From: JBELHJ01 sp042091495
GTDB taxonomy: Bacteria; Bacteroidota; Bacteroidia; Flavobacteriales; Flavobacteriaceae
Reading direction: 5' to 3'
Assembly (NCBI GenBank): GCA_042091495.1
Contig: JBELHJ010000003.1
Coordinates: 21,443 to 85,442, forward strand
Length of the DNA stretch: 64,000 bases
Position 1 is the stretch's first letter. The number at the start of each line of letters is the position of its first letter. This document shows, one piece after another, positions 34,345 through 43,581 of this stretch. The notes under the pieces are model-generated. The model did not search any database. It saw only the letters and a program-made list of their open reading frames with translations, and had not been told where the DNA came from. The position numbers were made by a program, and so were the translations under genes.

Positions 34345-35316
34345 TTAAAGAAGAGTTACTATATCTTTAGCGAAGTATGAGGCTATAATATTTGCGCCAG
34401 CTCTTTTCATAGACATAGTTTGTTCTAAAACAATGGCGTCATGATTTAGCCACCCTTTTTCTGCAGCGGCTTTTATCATAGCATATTCACCACTTACTTG
34501 ATATACTGCTACCGGAACATCAACAGCATTACTAATATCGCGGACAATATCTAAATAGGCAAGCCCGGGCTTAATCATGATAATGTCTGCCCCTTCTTCA
34601 ATATCCATTAGGGTTTCCTTTATTGCCTCCCCTCTATTTGAAAAATCCATTTGATAGGTTTTTTTATCTCCAAATCCAGGAGCAGAATCAAGAGCATCTC
34701 TAAAAGGGCCATAAAAAGCGGAGGCATATTTAGCTGTGTAACTCATTATTCCTGTATCGATAAAACCTTCACGTTCAAGAGTTTCTCGGATAAAATAAAC
34801 ACGCCCATCCATCATATCTGAAGGGGCAACAAAGTCAGCTCCAGCGATAGCATGACTTAAACTCATCTCAGCCAAAACTTCAGCAGTAGTATCATTTAAT
34901 ATTTGTCCGTTTTCAACAATACCGTCATGCCCATACGATGAATATGGATCTAAAGCAACATCAGTCATAACCAGCATTTCTGGGCAGCAATCTTTGATCA
35001 CTTTTATAGCGCGTTGCATAAGACCGTCAGGATTTATTGCTTCAGTACCTTTATTATCTTTTAATTTATCAGATACTTTAACGAATAGCAAAACAGATCG
35101 GAGTCCTAAAGACCACAATAATTTAATTTCACCTTCAAGATGATCAAGACTGTATCTAAAATAGTTAGGCATAGAAGTAATTTCTTCCTTAATTCCTTTT
35201 CCTTCCACAACAAAAAGAGGTACTAAAAAGTCGTCTGGAGTGATTACATTTTCTCTAACTAAGCGTCTAATAGATTCATTAGTTCGCAAACGTCTATTTC
35301 TTCTCAGGGGATACAT
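34345..35316 (-). CDS. hemB: Delta-aminolevulinic acid dehydratase (porphobilinogen synthase)
   Basis: A 323-residue enzyme joining two aminolevulinate molecules to porphobilinogen. The two active-site lysines are Lys196 (SYTAKYASAFYGPF) and Lys249 (DIIMIKPGLAYLD). The metal site reads DVALDPYSSYGHDG (119-132): aspartates and no cysteines, which marks the Mg2+/K+-type enzyme rather than the zinc type. Its start overlaps the end of hemF by 23 bases, and it is the last hem gene of the leftward operon. Confidence 0.97.
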   Translation of the reverse strand: MYPLRRNRRLRTNESIRRLVRENVITPDDFLVPLFVVEGKGIKEEITSMPNYFRYSLDHLEGEIKLLWSLGLRSVLLFVKVSDKLKDNKGTEAINPDGLMQRAIKVIKDCCPEMLVMTDVALDPYSSYGHDGIVENGQILNDTTAEVLAEMSLSHAIAGADFVAPSDMMDGRVYFIRETLEREGFIDTGIMSYTAKYASAFYGPFRDALDSAPGFGDKKTYQMDFSNRGEAIKETLMDIEEGADIIMIKPGLAYLDIVRDISNAVDVPVAVYQVSGEYAMIKAAAEKGWLNHDAIVLEQTMSMKRAGANIIASYFAKDIVTLL

Positions 35317-36220
35317 AGCTAATCCAATTTTTAGGTGTTTTTAATATTTCAATTAAACGAGCTTCTTCACTCCCTATTTCGGGTTTATGATTATAAACCC
35401 ACTGTACATGAGGAGGTAAACTCATTAAGATGCTTTCAATTCTTCCATTGGTTTTGAGACCAAAAAGAGTGCCTTTGTCATGTACTAAATTAAACTCAAC
35501 ATAGCGTCCTCTTCTAATTTCTTGCCATTTTCTGTTAGCTAAATTAAAATTAAGCCTTTTTCTTTTTTCAACAATAGGAAGATAAGCTTCTAAAAAACTA
35601 TTACCAACTTCAGTTACAAAATCAAACCAATTAGTAATTGTTTTATCTTCATTAGGCCTACAATAATCAAAAAACAAACCTCCTATGCCTCTAGCTTCAT
35701 TTCTATGTGAATTCCAAAAATAACTGTCACATTTTTCTTTATACTTTGGATAGAATGTTTCATCATGTTTATCGCAAGCAGTTTTACAAATGTTGTGAAA
35801 ATGAATCGCATCTTCATCAAACAAATAATAGGGAGTTAAGTCCTGACCGCCTCCAAACCATTGGTCAGCTATGTTTCCATCTTCGTCATACATTTCAAAA
35901 TACCTCCAATTTGCGTGAACTGTAGGAATCATAGGGTTTTTAGGGTGAATAACAAGGCTTAAACCACAGGCATAAAATTGTGCATTTTTAACGCCGAAAT
36001 GTTGTTGCATAGTTTCTGGTAACTCACCATGAACTGCAGAAATATTAACTCCTCCTTTTTCAAAAATATTACCGTTTTCAATAATTCTAGTTTTACCCCC
36101 TCCACCTTCAGGACGTTCCCATAAATCTTCTTTGAATTTGGCAATGCCATCAATTTCCTCAAGAGATTTGGTAATATTATTTTGGAGGTTAACTATATAT
36201 TTATAAAACAGGTCTTTCAT
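35294..36220 (-). CDS. hemF: Oxygen-dependent coproporphyrinogen III oxidase
   Basis: A 308-residue HemF, turning coproporphyrinogen III into protoporphyrinogen IX with O2. Signature stretches include FVEGGGG-like GGGKTRIIENG near the N-terminus, WFGGGQDLTPYYLF and GIGGLFFDY. This commits the locus to the oxygen-dependent protoporphyrin route; HemN, the anaerobic enzyme, is not here. It starts two bases after hemE and overlaps hemB, so coupling is tight. Confidence 0.96.
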   Translation of the reverse strand: MKDLFYKYIVNLQNNITKSLEEIDGIAKFKEDLWERPEGGGGKTRIIENGNIFEKGGVNISAVHGELPETMQQHFGVKNAQFYACGLSLVIHPKNPMIPTVHANWRYFEMYDEDGNIADQWFGGGQDLTPYYLFDEDAIHFHNICKTACDKHDETFYPKYKEKCDSYFWNSHRNEARGIGGLFFDYCRPNEDKTITNWFDFVTEVGNSFLEAYLPIVEKRKRLNFNLANRKWQEIRRGRYVEFNLVHDKGTLFGLKTNGRIESILMSLPPHVQWVYNHKPEIGSEEARLIEILKTPKNWISYVSPEKK

Positions 36221-36222
36221 GT

Positions 36223-37248
36223 TTATGCATTATAAGCTTTTACTGCATCTATAAATGCTTTGGCATGGTCAACAGGGATATTTGGTAAAATTCCATGACC
36301 TAGATTAACAATGTAACGGTCTTTACCAAAATCGTTTATCATTTGAGTAACCATTTTTTTAATTTCAGCAGGTGGAGATAATAATCTTGACGGGTCAAAA
36401 TTACCTTGAAGTGTAATTTTACCTCCGGTTAAATATCGAGCATTCTGAGCAGAACATGTCCAGTCAATACCAAGTGCAGCAGCGTTAGAATTCGCCATTT
36501 CTCTCAAGGCAAACCAGCATCCCTTTCCAAAAGCGATAACAGGAGCGTCATTTTTCAAAGCTTCAATTATCTGATTGATATAGGGCCATGAAAATTCTTG
36601 ATAATCATCAGGCGATAGCATACCTCCCCAAGAATCAAAAATTTGAACAGCATTAACTCCTGCTTTCACTTTTGCTTTCAAATAATGAATTGTTGTATCA
36701 GTAATTTTTTGAAGTAATTCATGAGCAGCTGTAGGTTTTGTAAAACAAAAGGCTTTAGCTTTATCGAAATTTTTACTACCCTCTCCCTGAACCGCATAAC
36801 ATAATATAGTCCACGGCGATCCTGCAAAACCAATTAAAGGCACTTCATTGTTAAGCAGTTCTTTTGTGGCTTTAATGCCTTTCATAACATAATCTAGCTC
36901 CACATTAACATCTGGTACAATTACATTATTTACGTCTTTTTGTGATCTGATAGGGTTTGGTAAATAGGGGCCAAAGTTAGGTTTCATTTCAACATCAATA
37001 TTCATGGCTTGAGGGATTACCAAAATATCACTAAAAAGAATAGCAGCATCCATCCCAAATCTCCTTATGGGTTGAACAGTAATTTCACTTGCTAATTCAG
37101 GAGTTCTGCAGCGTGTAAAAAAGTCATATTTCTTTTTTATTTCAATAAACTCAGGGAGATACCGGCCAGCTTGGCGCATCATCCAAACGGGAGGTCTTTC
37201 AACAGATTCTCCTTTTAAAGCTCTAAGATATAAGTCGTTTTTTATCAT
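36223..37248 (-). CDS. hemE: Uroporphyrinogen decarboxylase
   Basis: A 341-residue HemE that removes four carboxyl groups from uroporphyrinogen III. The signatures PPVWMMRQAGRYLPE (residues 19-33) and GFAGSPWTILCYAV are intact; the Arg and Asp that hold the substrate lie in the first block and in ILFSDILVIP. The gene overlaps hemD by 26 bases in another frame. Confidence 0.97.
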   Translation of the reverse strand: MIKNDLYLRALKGESVERPPVWMMRQAGRYLPEFIEIKKKYDFFTRCRTPELASEITVQPIRRFGMDAAILFSDILVIPQAMNIDVEMKPNFGPYLPNPIRSQKDVNNVIVPDVNVELDYVMKGIKATKELLNNEVPLIGFAGSPWTILCYAVQGEGSKNFDKAKAFCFTKPTAAHELLQKITDTTIHYLKAKVKAGVNAVQIFDSWGGMLSPDDYQEFSWPYINQIIEALKNDAPVIAFGKGCWFALREMANSNAAALGIDWTCSAQNARYLTGGKITLQGNFDPSRLLSPPAEIKKMVTQMINDFGKDRYIVNLGHGILPNIPVDHAKAFIDAVKAYNA

Positions 37249-37891
37249 TTTTTTTAAAATCTTTTAATACCAAATCTATAACAGCTTCAAAAGAAGGTTT
37301 TTTGGCAATCATAATTTTATCGGTATGCATTTTTGCTGCTTCAGCAGTTGTATTACCTATACAATAGGTTATAGTGTTTTTTAGATTATTTGTTTTAGTG
37401 AAACTTTCTATACCACTAGGGCTAAAAAACATTACACCATCAAACGGTTTATGAAATGTTTTTATGTTATAATGCGTTTCATAAACTGTAACTTCCTCAA
37501 GAGTAATGTTGAGGTCATTTAAAATTTTTGGTAAATCATCTAATCGTTTTGAACCACAGAAATACCAAAAAGCATCTTTTTGATGTTTTTTCTTTATGTA
37601 GTTGGCTAACTCTAAACTGTTTTTTTTACAGACAGTAACTGTTTGGCCATGAGACTCTAAAAGTGCTTTTGTTTTGTTTCCAACACAAAAACAATTTTTT
37701 ATTAATATGTTATTATTAATAATTATTTGAGCTGCATTTTGACTAGTTATAATTGCATTAGGCACAATAATGTTATTGTCAAAATCTAAAGGATTAATAG
37801 AAATTGCATCATAATCTGTAATTTCTATTCCAGATTCATTAAGCCGTTGTAATTGGGTTGGATTTATGGATTTAGTCGAAAGAATTTTCAC
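37223..37891 (-). CDS. hemD: Uroporphyrinogen-III synthase
   Basis: A 222-residue two-lobed protein that cyclises hydroxymethylbilane with inversion of ring D. The family is very divergent; the support is its length, the segment VMFFSPSGIESF (about 154-165), which is the typical FTSxxav-type loop, and above all its place between hemC (four-base overlap) and hemE (26-base overlap). Confidence 0.88.
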   Translation of the reverse strand: MKILSTKSINPTQLQRLNESGIEITDYDAISINPLDFDNNIIVPNAIITSQNAAQIIINNNILIKNCFCVGNKTKALLESHGQTVTVCKKNSLELANYIKKKHQKDAFWYFCGSKRLDDLPKILNDLNITLEEVTVYETHYNIKTFHKPFDGVMFFSPSGIESFTKTNNLKNTITYCIGNTTAEAAKMHTDKIMIAKKPSFEAVIDLVLKDFKKNDKKRLIS

Positions 37892-38802
37892 GATAGATTT
37901 TGTTTGATTTCAGTCATTAATTCTTTGCCTCCATTTTCTAGTATGTGATTAGCACATTTTTCACCAAAACCAGAATAACTGTTGGGATCTATAGATTGAT
38001 TAATTTCAATTTTACGTGATCCATCTAGGGCTAATAACACCCCTTTAAAGACAATGTGATTATTTTTGATTTCAGCTGAGGCGCCAATTGGAGCAGTACA
38101 ACCCCCTTCAAGTGTTTTTAAAAATGCTCTTTCAATTTGAATACAAATTTCAGTTTCATTATGATTTAGATGATGCGTGGCATTATAGCTAAAAACGTCT
38201 TCTTTTTTTGTAACAATTAACATGGCGCCTTGAGCTGGAGCCGGAATCATCCAATCTAATACAATATGATTCTTAGGCAGGGCATTTATGCGTTCCAATC
38301 CAGCTAATGCGAAAATAGCTCCTCCCCAACGATTTTTTTCTAGTTTTGATAATCTGGTTAAAACATTACCTCTTAAATCTTCAGTTATATGGAGAGGATA
38401 CTTGTTTAACCATTGGGCGCGCCTTCTTAAGCTTCCTGTTCCAATAGTCTCATTAGGTTTTTCAAGAAACTCAAGATTATTATAAACCAAAACATCTTTA
38501 TTAGAGTGTCTTTTAAGTACAGCAGATTCAATTATACCTTCTGGAAGAGAAGTTGGTACATCTTTCATGGAGTGAACTGCAATATCAATTTTGTTGTTAA
38601 GTAAGGCAACATCAAGAGATTTAGTAAAAATTCCTGTAATTCCCATCTCATACAAAGGTTGATTTAAATTAAGATCTCCTTCTGATTTTATTGGAATAAG
38701 CTCAGTTTTAAAATTTAATGCCTTTAATTGTTGCTGAACCGTCTTGGCTTGCCACAATGCAAGAGCGCTATCCCTAGTCCCTATTCGGATTGTTTTACTC
38801 AT
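37888..38802 (-). CDS. hemC: Hydroxymethylbilane synthase (porphobilinogen deaminase)
   Basis: A 304-residue HemC, polymerising four porphobilinogen units. The dipyrromethane cofactor would be bound to Cys235 (LEGGCTAPIGA); the catalytic Asp is Asp81 (VHSMKDVPT), and the Arg-rich segment GTGSLRRRAQW (121-131) binds substrate carboxylates. It overlaps hemA by eight bases. Confidence 0.97.
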   Translation of the reverse strand: MSKTIRIGTRDSALALWQAKTVQQQLKALNFKTELIPIKSEGDLNLNQPLYEMGITGIFTKSLDVALLNNKIDIAVHSMKDVPTSLPEGIIESAVLKRHSNKDVLVYNNLEFLEKPNETIGTGSLRRRAQWLNKYPLHITEDLRGNVLTRLSKLEKNRWGGAIFALAGLERINALPKNHIVLDWMIPAPAQGAMLIVTKKEDVFSYNATHHLNHNETEICIQIERAFLKTLEGGCTAPIGASAEIKNNHIVFKGVLLALDGSRKIEINQSIDPNSYSGFGEKCANHILENGGKELMTEIKQNLS

Positions 38803-40054
38803 TACCTAATAGTTCTAACTGAAATACTTTTTTAATAAGCTCTATACTCTCGTTTGAAGAAATACCATCGCTTTTTAAATGATGCGCAAAGTGGTTTGTT
38901 ATTTTTTGAATCACATTATTAGTTAAAATCTCAGCTTGAATTTCGTCGAAAGTCTTATCCTTTCTTCGTAACGCATCTATTTCTGTATTTTTAAAGTCTA
39001 CAAGTTTGTTTTTAAGCGCTTTAATGGTAGGGGCAAATTTTCTGGTTTCCAGCCATTCATTGAATTCAGTTTCAACTTCACTAATTATATTTTGCGCAAG
39101 TGGAATGAATGATTTTCTGCGCTCTAATGTTTCATCGGTTATTTTAGACAAATGATCCAAATGTACTAAAGAGACACTCTCCTTTTCCGTTACATTTTCA
39201 TCTACATTTTTTGGAATTGATAAATCAAGTATGAGTAAAGGTTTGTGGTTGATGATAAGATGTTTATCAATAGTTGGGTTTTGAGCTCCTGTAGCAACAA
39301 CTAGGATGTCAGCTTGATTAATTTCCTCTTGAAGATTAGCATAGTCTTTAACAGTTAAATCAAACTTACCAGCAATCTCTTCAGCTTTATTTTTGGTTCT
39401 GTTAATTAAAGTAATGTGTTTGTTTTGTGTATGCTTTATAAGGTTTTCACAAGTGTTTCTTCCAATTTTACCAGTTCCAAACAATAAGATATTTTTATCA
39501 GATACTTCAGGAACGTTTTTTAAGATATATTGAACGGAGGCAAATGAAACTGAAGTTGCCCCAGTCGATAATTCTGTTTCATTCTTTATGCGTTTACTCG
39601 CCTGAATAACAGCGTTTATAAGGCGTTCTAAAAAAGCGTTAAGTAAGTCTTTCTTTTTAGAGAGCCTGGCACTTGACTTTAACTGACTAATAATCTCAAA
39701 ATCTCCAAGAATTTGACTATCTAAACCTGACCCAACTTTAAACATGTGAGAAACCGCTTCATTATTTTTGTAGATGTAAGCCACTTTTTGAAATTCTTCA
39801 ACCGTTCCAACTGTGTTATCACACAACAGTTTAATTAACTGATAGGGGTGCTCAGCAAAGCCGTAAATTTCTGTTCTGTTACAAGTAGAGGTTATTATAA
39901 GACTCTCAATACCTTCATTTTTAGCTTGTTCTAACAGCAATAGTTTTGCTTCTTCATTTAAACTAAAATGCCCCCTTATTACGGCATCAGCTTTTTTATA
40001 ACTTAAACCAATGGCGTAAAATGAAGTGCCTCTTGAAATATTGTATTGCTTCAT
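38795..40054 (-). CDS. hemA: Glutamyl-tRNA reductase
   Basis: A 419-residue HemA, the first committed enzyme of the C5 pathway, reducing glutamyl-tRNA to glutamate-1-semialdehyde with NADPH. Cys58 in ITSTCNRTEIYG is the catalytic thiol; GTGKIGRNTCENL forms the NADPH-binding fold, and a C-terminal helical dimerisation domain follows. I place the start at the ATG giving MKQYN; a TTG three codons upstream extends the frame but is less likely. It is the first gene of the leftward hem operon. HemA is usually the regulated step, and it faces the AraC-type gene across 230 bases. HemL, the next enzyme, is not in the window. Confidence 0.95.
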   Translation of the reverse strand: MKQYNISRGTSFYAIGLSYKKADAVIRGHFSLNEEAKLLLLEQAKNEGIESLIITSTCNRTEIYGFAEHPYQLIKLLCDNTVGTVEEFQKVAYIYKNNEAVSHMFKVGSGLDSQILGDFEIISQLKSSARLSKKKDLLNAFLERLINAVIQASKRIKNETELSTGATSVSFASVQYILKNVPEVSDKNILLFGTGKIGRNTCENLIKHTQNKHITLINRTKNKAEEIAGKFDLTVKDYANLQEEINQADILVVATGAQNPTIDKHLIINHKPLLILDLSIPKNVDENVTEKESVSLVHLDHLSKITDETLERRKSFIPLAQNIISEVETEFNEWLETRKFAPTIKALKNKLVDFKNTEIDALRRKDKTFDEIQAEILTNNVIQKITNHFAHHLKSDGISSNESIELIKKVFQLELLGNE

Positions 40055-40079
40055 TAAGTGCAAGTTCGTTTTGCGAATG

Positions 40080-40087
40080 CAAAAATA
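40080..40087 (-). promoter_or_regulatory. -7 promoter box of the hemA operon
   Basis: TATTTTTG on the minus strand, exact consensus, 25 bases before the hemA ATG. A -33 element is not obvious, which could mean that expression depends on an activator. Confidence 0.55.
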
Positions 40088-40157
40088 AAATTCAACTTAT
40101 TATAAAAATAACGATAAAAGAACTTTTAATGTCGATGCAGGTTTAAAAAGTTTAAAG

Positions 40158-40190
40158 TTTATGATTTCTTGGTTAATTACGCTATTTTTG
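40158..40190 (+). promoter_or_regulatory. Promoter of the AraC-hemH operon (-33 TTTA, -7 TATTTTTG)
   Basis: TATTTTTG is an exact -7 match; TTTA lies 21 bases upstream. The predicted leader is about 90 bases long and contains a perfect hairpin, unlike the short leaders elsewhere in the window. Confidence 0.55.
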
Positions 40191-40209
40191 TAGTATTACA
40201 AGACGGTAT

Positions 40210-40248
40210 AAAGCTTTTTATTTAGAACTATTCTAAATAAAAAGCTTT
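40210..40248. repeat. Perfect 18-bp inverted repeat in the leader of the AraC-type gene
   Basis: AAAGCTTTTTATTTAGAA and its exact complement TTCTAAATAAAAAGCTTT flank a CTA loop. It lies about 15 bases after the predicted transcription start and 36 bases before the ATG. No T-run follows on either strand, so it is not an ordinary terminator. It may be an operator or an RNA control element. Confidence 0.8.
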
Positions 40249-40284
40249 CAAAATTATTAAATAAGGTCTTTAAAAAATATCGCT

Positions 40285-41151
40285 ATGAGTTCTTTTAACG
40301 AAACTGTAATTGATGATCAGTTTTTTATTCTTGATTATAAAAATGAGTCCCATGAAATAATTTCATTGGAACGTCATATAGATAATACATTTATACAATT
40401 TCACTTTTGCATAAAAGGGAATAGTAAATTTGTGTTCAATAACGGCAATTATACCTTAAACCTTCTTGAAGAAACTTCCTTATTGTTATACAATCCTCAG
40501 CGGGATCTCCCTATTCATTTGGAAGTTGAACCTAAAAGTTGGTTGCTGTCCATTATAATCTCTATCAAGAAATTTCACAGTTTGTTTTCTCAAGATGCAG
40601 ATTACATTACGTTTTTAAGCCCTGAAAACAGGGATAAAAAATATTATACAGATGGCAATATATCGCCATCAATGGCAATTGTTCTAAACCAGCTCATAAA
40701 TTTTAATTTAAATCCCTCTACAAAAAGTTTATATTTTAAAGGGAAAGCCTACGAATTACTAAGTCTTTATTTTAATAGAACTGGAGAGGCAGATGTTGAA
40801 CAATGTCCATTTCTTGTTAATGAAGAAAATGTGCTTAAAATTAGAAAAGCAAAAGACATTATTCTTGAAAATATGGCCGAACCTCCTTCTCTACAGCGTT
40901 TAGCGGATCAAGTACAATTAAGTTTAAAAAAATTAAAAGAAGGATTTAAGCAACTCTATGGAGATTCTGTTTATAGTTTTTTACTTGATCACAAAATGGA
41001 GGTAGCAAGAAAGTTGTTAGAATCGGGGAATCATAATGTAAATGAGGTTGGATTAAGAATTGGATACAGTACTTCTAGTCATTTTATTGCAGCTTTTAAA
41101 AAGAAGTATGGAACTACTCCTAAAAAATATATAATGTCTTTATCTTCGTAA
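40285..41151 (+). CDS. AraC family transcriptional regulator of the haem locus
   Basis: A 288-residue regulator. The N-terminal 170 residues form a cupin-like sensing domain (HFCIKGNSKFVFNNGNY, LEETSLLLYNPQ). The C-terminal about 95 residues hold two helix-turn-helix motifs (PPSLQRLADQVQLSLKKLKEGFKQ; NVNEVGLRIGYSTSSHFIAAFKKKYGTTPKKY, described in parts). The C-terminus resembles PchR-type siderophore/haem regulators. It is divergent from hemA and 16 bases ahead of hemH. The likely role is control of haem synthesis in response to porphyrin, haem or iron; this comes from context. Confidence 0.9.
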   Translation: MSSFNETVIDDQFFILDYKNESHEIISLERHIDNTFIQFHFCIKGNSKFVFNNGNYTLNLLEETSLLLYNPQRDLPIHLEVEPKSWLLSIIISIKKFHSLFSQDADYITFLSPENRDKKYYTDGNISPSMAIVLNQLINFNLNPSTKSLYFKGKAYELLSLYFNRTGEADVEQCPFLVNEENVLKIRKAKDIILENMAEPPSLQRLADQVQLSLKKLKEGFKQLYGDSVYSFLLDHKMEVARKLLESGNHNVNEVGLRIGYSTSSHFIAAFKKKYGTTPKKYIMSLSS

Positions 41152-41167
41152 ATCGATATTAAACACT

Positions 41168-42199
41168 ATGAAAAAGGGAATTTTACTTGTCAATCTTGGC
41201 TCTCCGGATAGCCCTGAGCCCAAAGATGTTAAAAGGTACTTAGGTGAGTTTTTAATGGATGAGCGTGTTATAGATGTGCCATTGTGGGTTAGAACCTTGC
41301 TAGTTAAAGGAATAATATTAAATACAAGACCAAAAGCATCTGCTAAAGCCTATAAGAAAATTTGGTGGAAAGAAGGCTCTCCGCTGATAGTACTTTCAGA
41401 ATCATTAAAATCTAAAGTTGCAGATAAAATTGACTTTCCAGTTGCTTTAGCAATGCGCTATGGAAGTATGACCATTGAAGAAGGTATTGAGGAGTTGGTT
41501 GCAAAGGGTGTTGAGCACGTCTTTATGATTCCATTATATCCGCAATATGCTATGGCTACTACTGAAACTATTTTAGTTTTAGCTGAAGAGATAAGAGCCT
41601 TAAAGTACCCTAATATTAAATTAGAATCATTATCAGCATTTTATAATCAGTCAATATATATTGACGCTCTATCTGAAAGTATTTCAAATAGTCTTGTAGG
41701 TAAAAATTATGAACATCTGTTATTTTCATATCATGGTGTCCCAGAACGTCATATTAGAAAGAGTGATGTAACAAAATCACACTGTAAAATTGATGGGAGT
41801 TGTTGTGTTACCGCATCAAAAGCGCACCAGTTTTGTTACAGACATCAGTGTCTTGAAGTTACTCGATTGGTTGGTGAAAAATTAGGACTTAAACCTGGAA
41901 CGTATTCTTCATCTTTTCAGTCTCGACTGGGTTTTGACCCTTGGCTTCAACCTTACACAGACCGAACCATAGAGCGTCTTGGGAAAGAGGGAGTTAAGAA
42001 TATGGCTATTGTTACACCTGCATTTGTAAGTGATTGTTTAGAAACTTTAGAAGAAATAGCCATGGAAGGTGAGGAAATTTTTCATGAGGTTGGTGGGGAT
42101 AATTTTACAACAATTCCATGTTTAAATTCGAATGATAAATGGGTTGATGTTTTAGTTCATTGGATTAATAATTGGGCAACTAGTAAAAGTCCTTTTTAA
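41168..42199 (+). CDS. hemH: Ferrochelatase
   Basis: A 343-residue ferrochelatase inserting Fe2+ into protoporphyrin IX. The catalytic His is His189 in FSYHGVPERH, and the N-terminal GILLVNLGSPDSPEPKDVKRYL (in parts) and C-terminal FVSDCLETLEEI are typical. Five cysteines are packed into residues 206-228 (CKIDGSCC, then CYRHQC), a pattern absent from the E. coli enzyme. It lies between the AraC gene and a MATE transporter (three-base gap). Confidence 0.96.
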   Translation: MKKGILLVNLGSPDSPEPKDVKRYLGEFLMDERVIDVPLWVRTLLVKGIILNTRPKASAKAYKKIWWKEGSPLIVLSESLKSKVADKIDFPVALAMRYGSMTIEEGIEELVAKGVEHVFMIPLYPQYAMATTETILVLAEEIRALKYPNIKLESLSAFYNQSIYIDALSESISNSLVGKNYEHLLFSYHGVPERHIRKSDVTKSHCKIDGSCCVTASKAHQFCYRHQCLEVTRLVGEKLGLKPGTYSSSFQSRLGFDPWLQPYTDRTIERLGKEGVKNMAIVTPAFVSDCLETLEEIAMEGEEIFHEVGGDNFTTIPCLNSNDKWVDVLVHWINNWATSKSPF

Positions 42200-42202
42200 T
42201 GC

Positions 42203-43549
42203 ATGTCTAAGCTTTCCTCTAAAGCTCTTGGAAGCCAGTCCATTGGAAGTTTGTTAATTAAGCAAGCATTGCCTGCATCAGTTGGTATTCTGGTAATGTC
42301 TTTAAATATTTTAGTTGACACTATTTTTGTAGGTAATTGGATTGGCACTACAGCTATAGCAGCCATTAATATTGTATTACCAGTCTCTTTTTTTATTGCT
42401 GCATTAGGAATGGCTATTGGAGTTGGAGGCTCATCTGTATTATCTAGAGCTCTTGGTGCTGGCAACTCCGAAAAAGCCCTTAAGACATTTGGAAATCAAA
42501 TAACACTAACTTTAAGTTTAACGGTATTTTTAGTTGTTTTTGGATTAATTTTTCAATCTCAAATAATACCTTTATTTGGCGGAAAAGGAAATATTTTTTC
42601 TTTAGCTAAAATCTATTATGTCATTGTCTTATATGGTGTGCCAATTCTTGCATTATGTATGATGGGTAATACGGTGATCAGAGCTGAGGGTAAACCAAAA
42701 TATGCCATGTATGCCATGTTGATTCCTTCCGTAAGCAACTTATTTTTAGATTATATTTTCATTAAGGTCTTTGAATTTGGAATGTATGGTGCTGCTTGGG
42801 CAACAACAGGTTCTTACTTTTTGAGTTTTGTATTCATTCTTTGGTTTTTTCTTTCCGGGCGTACCGAATTAAAATTAAAATTAAATCATTTCATTCCTAT
42901 ATTTTCTCTTGTTAAGGAGATAAGTAGCTTGGGTTTTGTAACATTAAGCAGACAGGCTATGGTAAGTATCACTTACCTTCTAATGAATAATATTTTGTTT
43001 GGGTTAGGCGGTGAGACTTTAGTTGTAGTTTACGCCATTATAGCAAGAATGCTTATGTTTTCACTTTTTCCAGTATATGGTATTACTCAAGGGTTTTTAC
43101 CTATAGCTGGATATAATTATGGAGCCTCTTTAATGGGGCGTGTAAAACAGACAATTAATACAGCTACAATTTATGCAACCTTGTTAGCTAGTTTTGTGTT
43201 TATTTTCCTTGTGGTTTTTCCAGAACAGATTATCTTGTTATTTACAAAAGACACATTGGTTTTATCTAAAGCACCATCCGCAATGCTTTGGGTATTTGCG
43301 GCTACACCTATTATTGCAATTCAATTAATTGGTGCAGCATATTTTCAAGCTGTTGGAAAGGCTAAACCAGCGTTATTACTAACTTTATCTCGTCAAGGGT
43401 TCTTTTTTATCCCATTGATTTTAATTTTACCAAAGTTTTATGGTGAGTTAGGAGTTTGGATTTCATTTCCAATCTCAGATGTTTTATCTACCTTAATTAC
43501 GGCTTATTTTTTAAGACGAGAAGTAAAACTTAAGTTAAAAACTAATTAA
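42203..43549 (+). CDS. MATE family efflux transporter
   Basis: A 448-residue MATE protein with twelve expected membrane helices, an N-terminal LLIKQALPASVGILVMSLNILVDTIFVG block (in parts) typical of NorM/DinF-like sodium- or proton-driven exporters, and an internal two-fold repeat. Substrates of the family are cationic drugs and metabolites. Its place between hemH and hemJ, with a three-base gap, raises the possibility that it moves porphyrin or haem; that is inference. The start is the ATG just after the hemH stop. Confidence 0.9.
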   Translation: MSKLSSKALGSQSIGSLLIKQALPASVGILVMSLNILVDTIFVGNWIGTTAIAAINIVLPVSFFIAALGMAIGVGGSSVLSRALGAGNSEKALKTFGNQITLTLSLTVFLVVFGLIFQSQIIPLFGGKGNIFSLAKIYYVIVLYGVPILALCMMGNTVIRAEGKPKYAMYAMLIPSVSNLFLDYIFIKVFEFGMYGAAWATTGSYFLSFVFILWFFLSGRTELKLKLNHFIPIFSLVKEISSLGFVTLSRQAMVSITYLLMNNILFGLGGETLVVVYAIIARMLMFSLFPVYGITQGFLPIAGYNYGASLMGRVKQTINTATIYATLLASFVFIFLVVFPEQIILLFTKDTLVLSKAPSAMLWVFAATPIIAIQLIGAAYFQAVGKAKPALLLTLSRQGFFFIPLILILPKFYGELGVWISFPISDVLSTLITAYFLRREVKLKLKTN

Positions 43550-43581
43550 CGAAATACTTAAATTTATAAAAAAGTAAGATT

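Noticed and set aside
42196..42465. 89-codon minus-strand frame within the MATE gene, starting a stop-sharing overlap with hemH
   Set aside because: Entirely antisense to conserved MATE codons; not counted among the convergent pairs.
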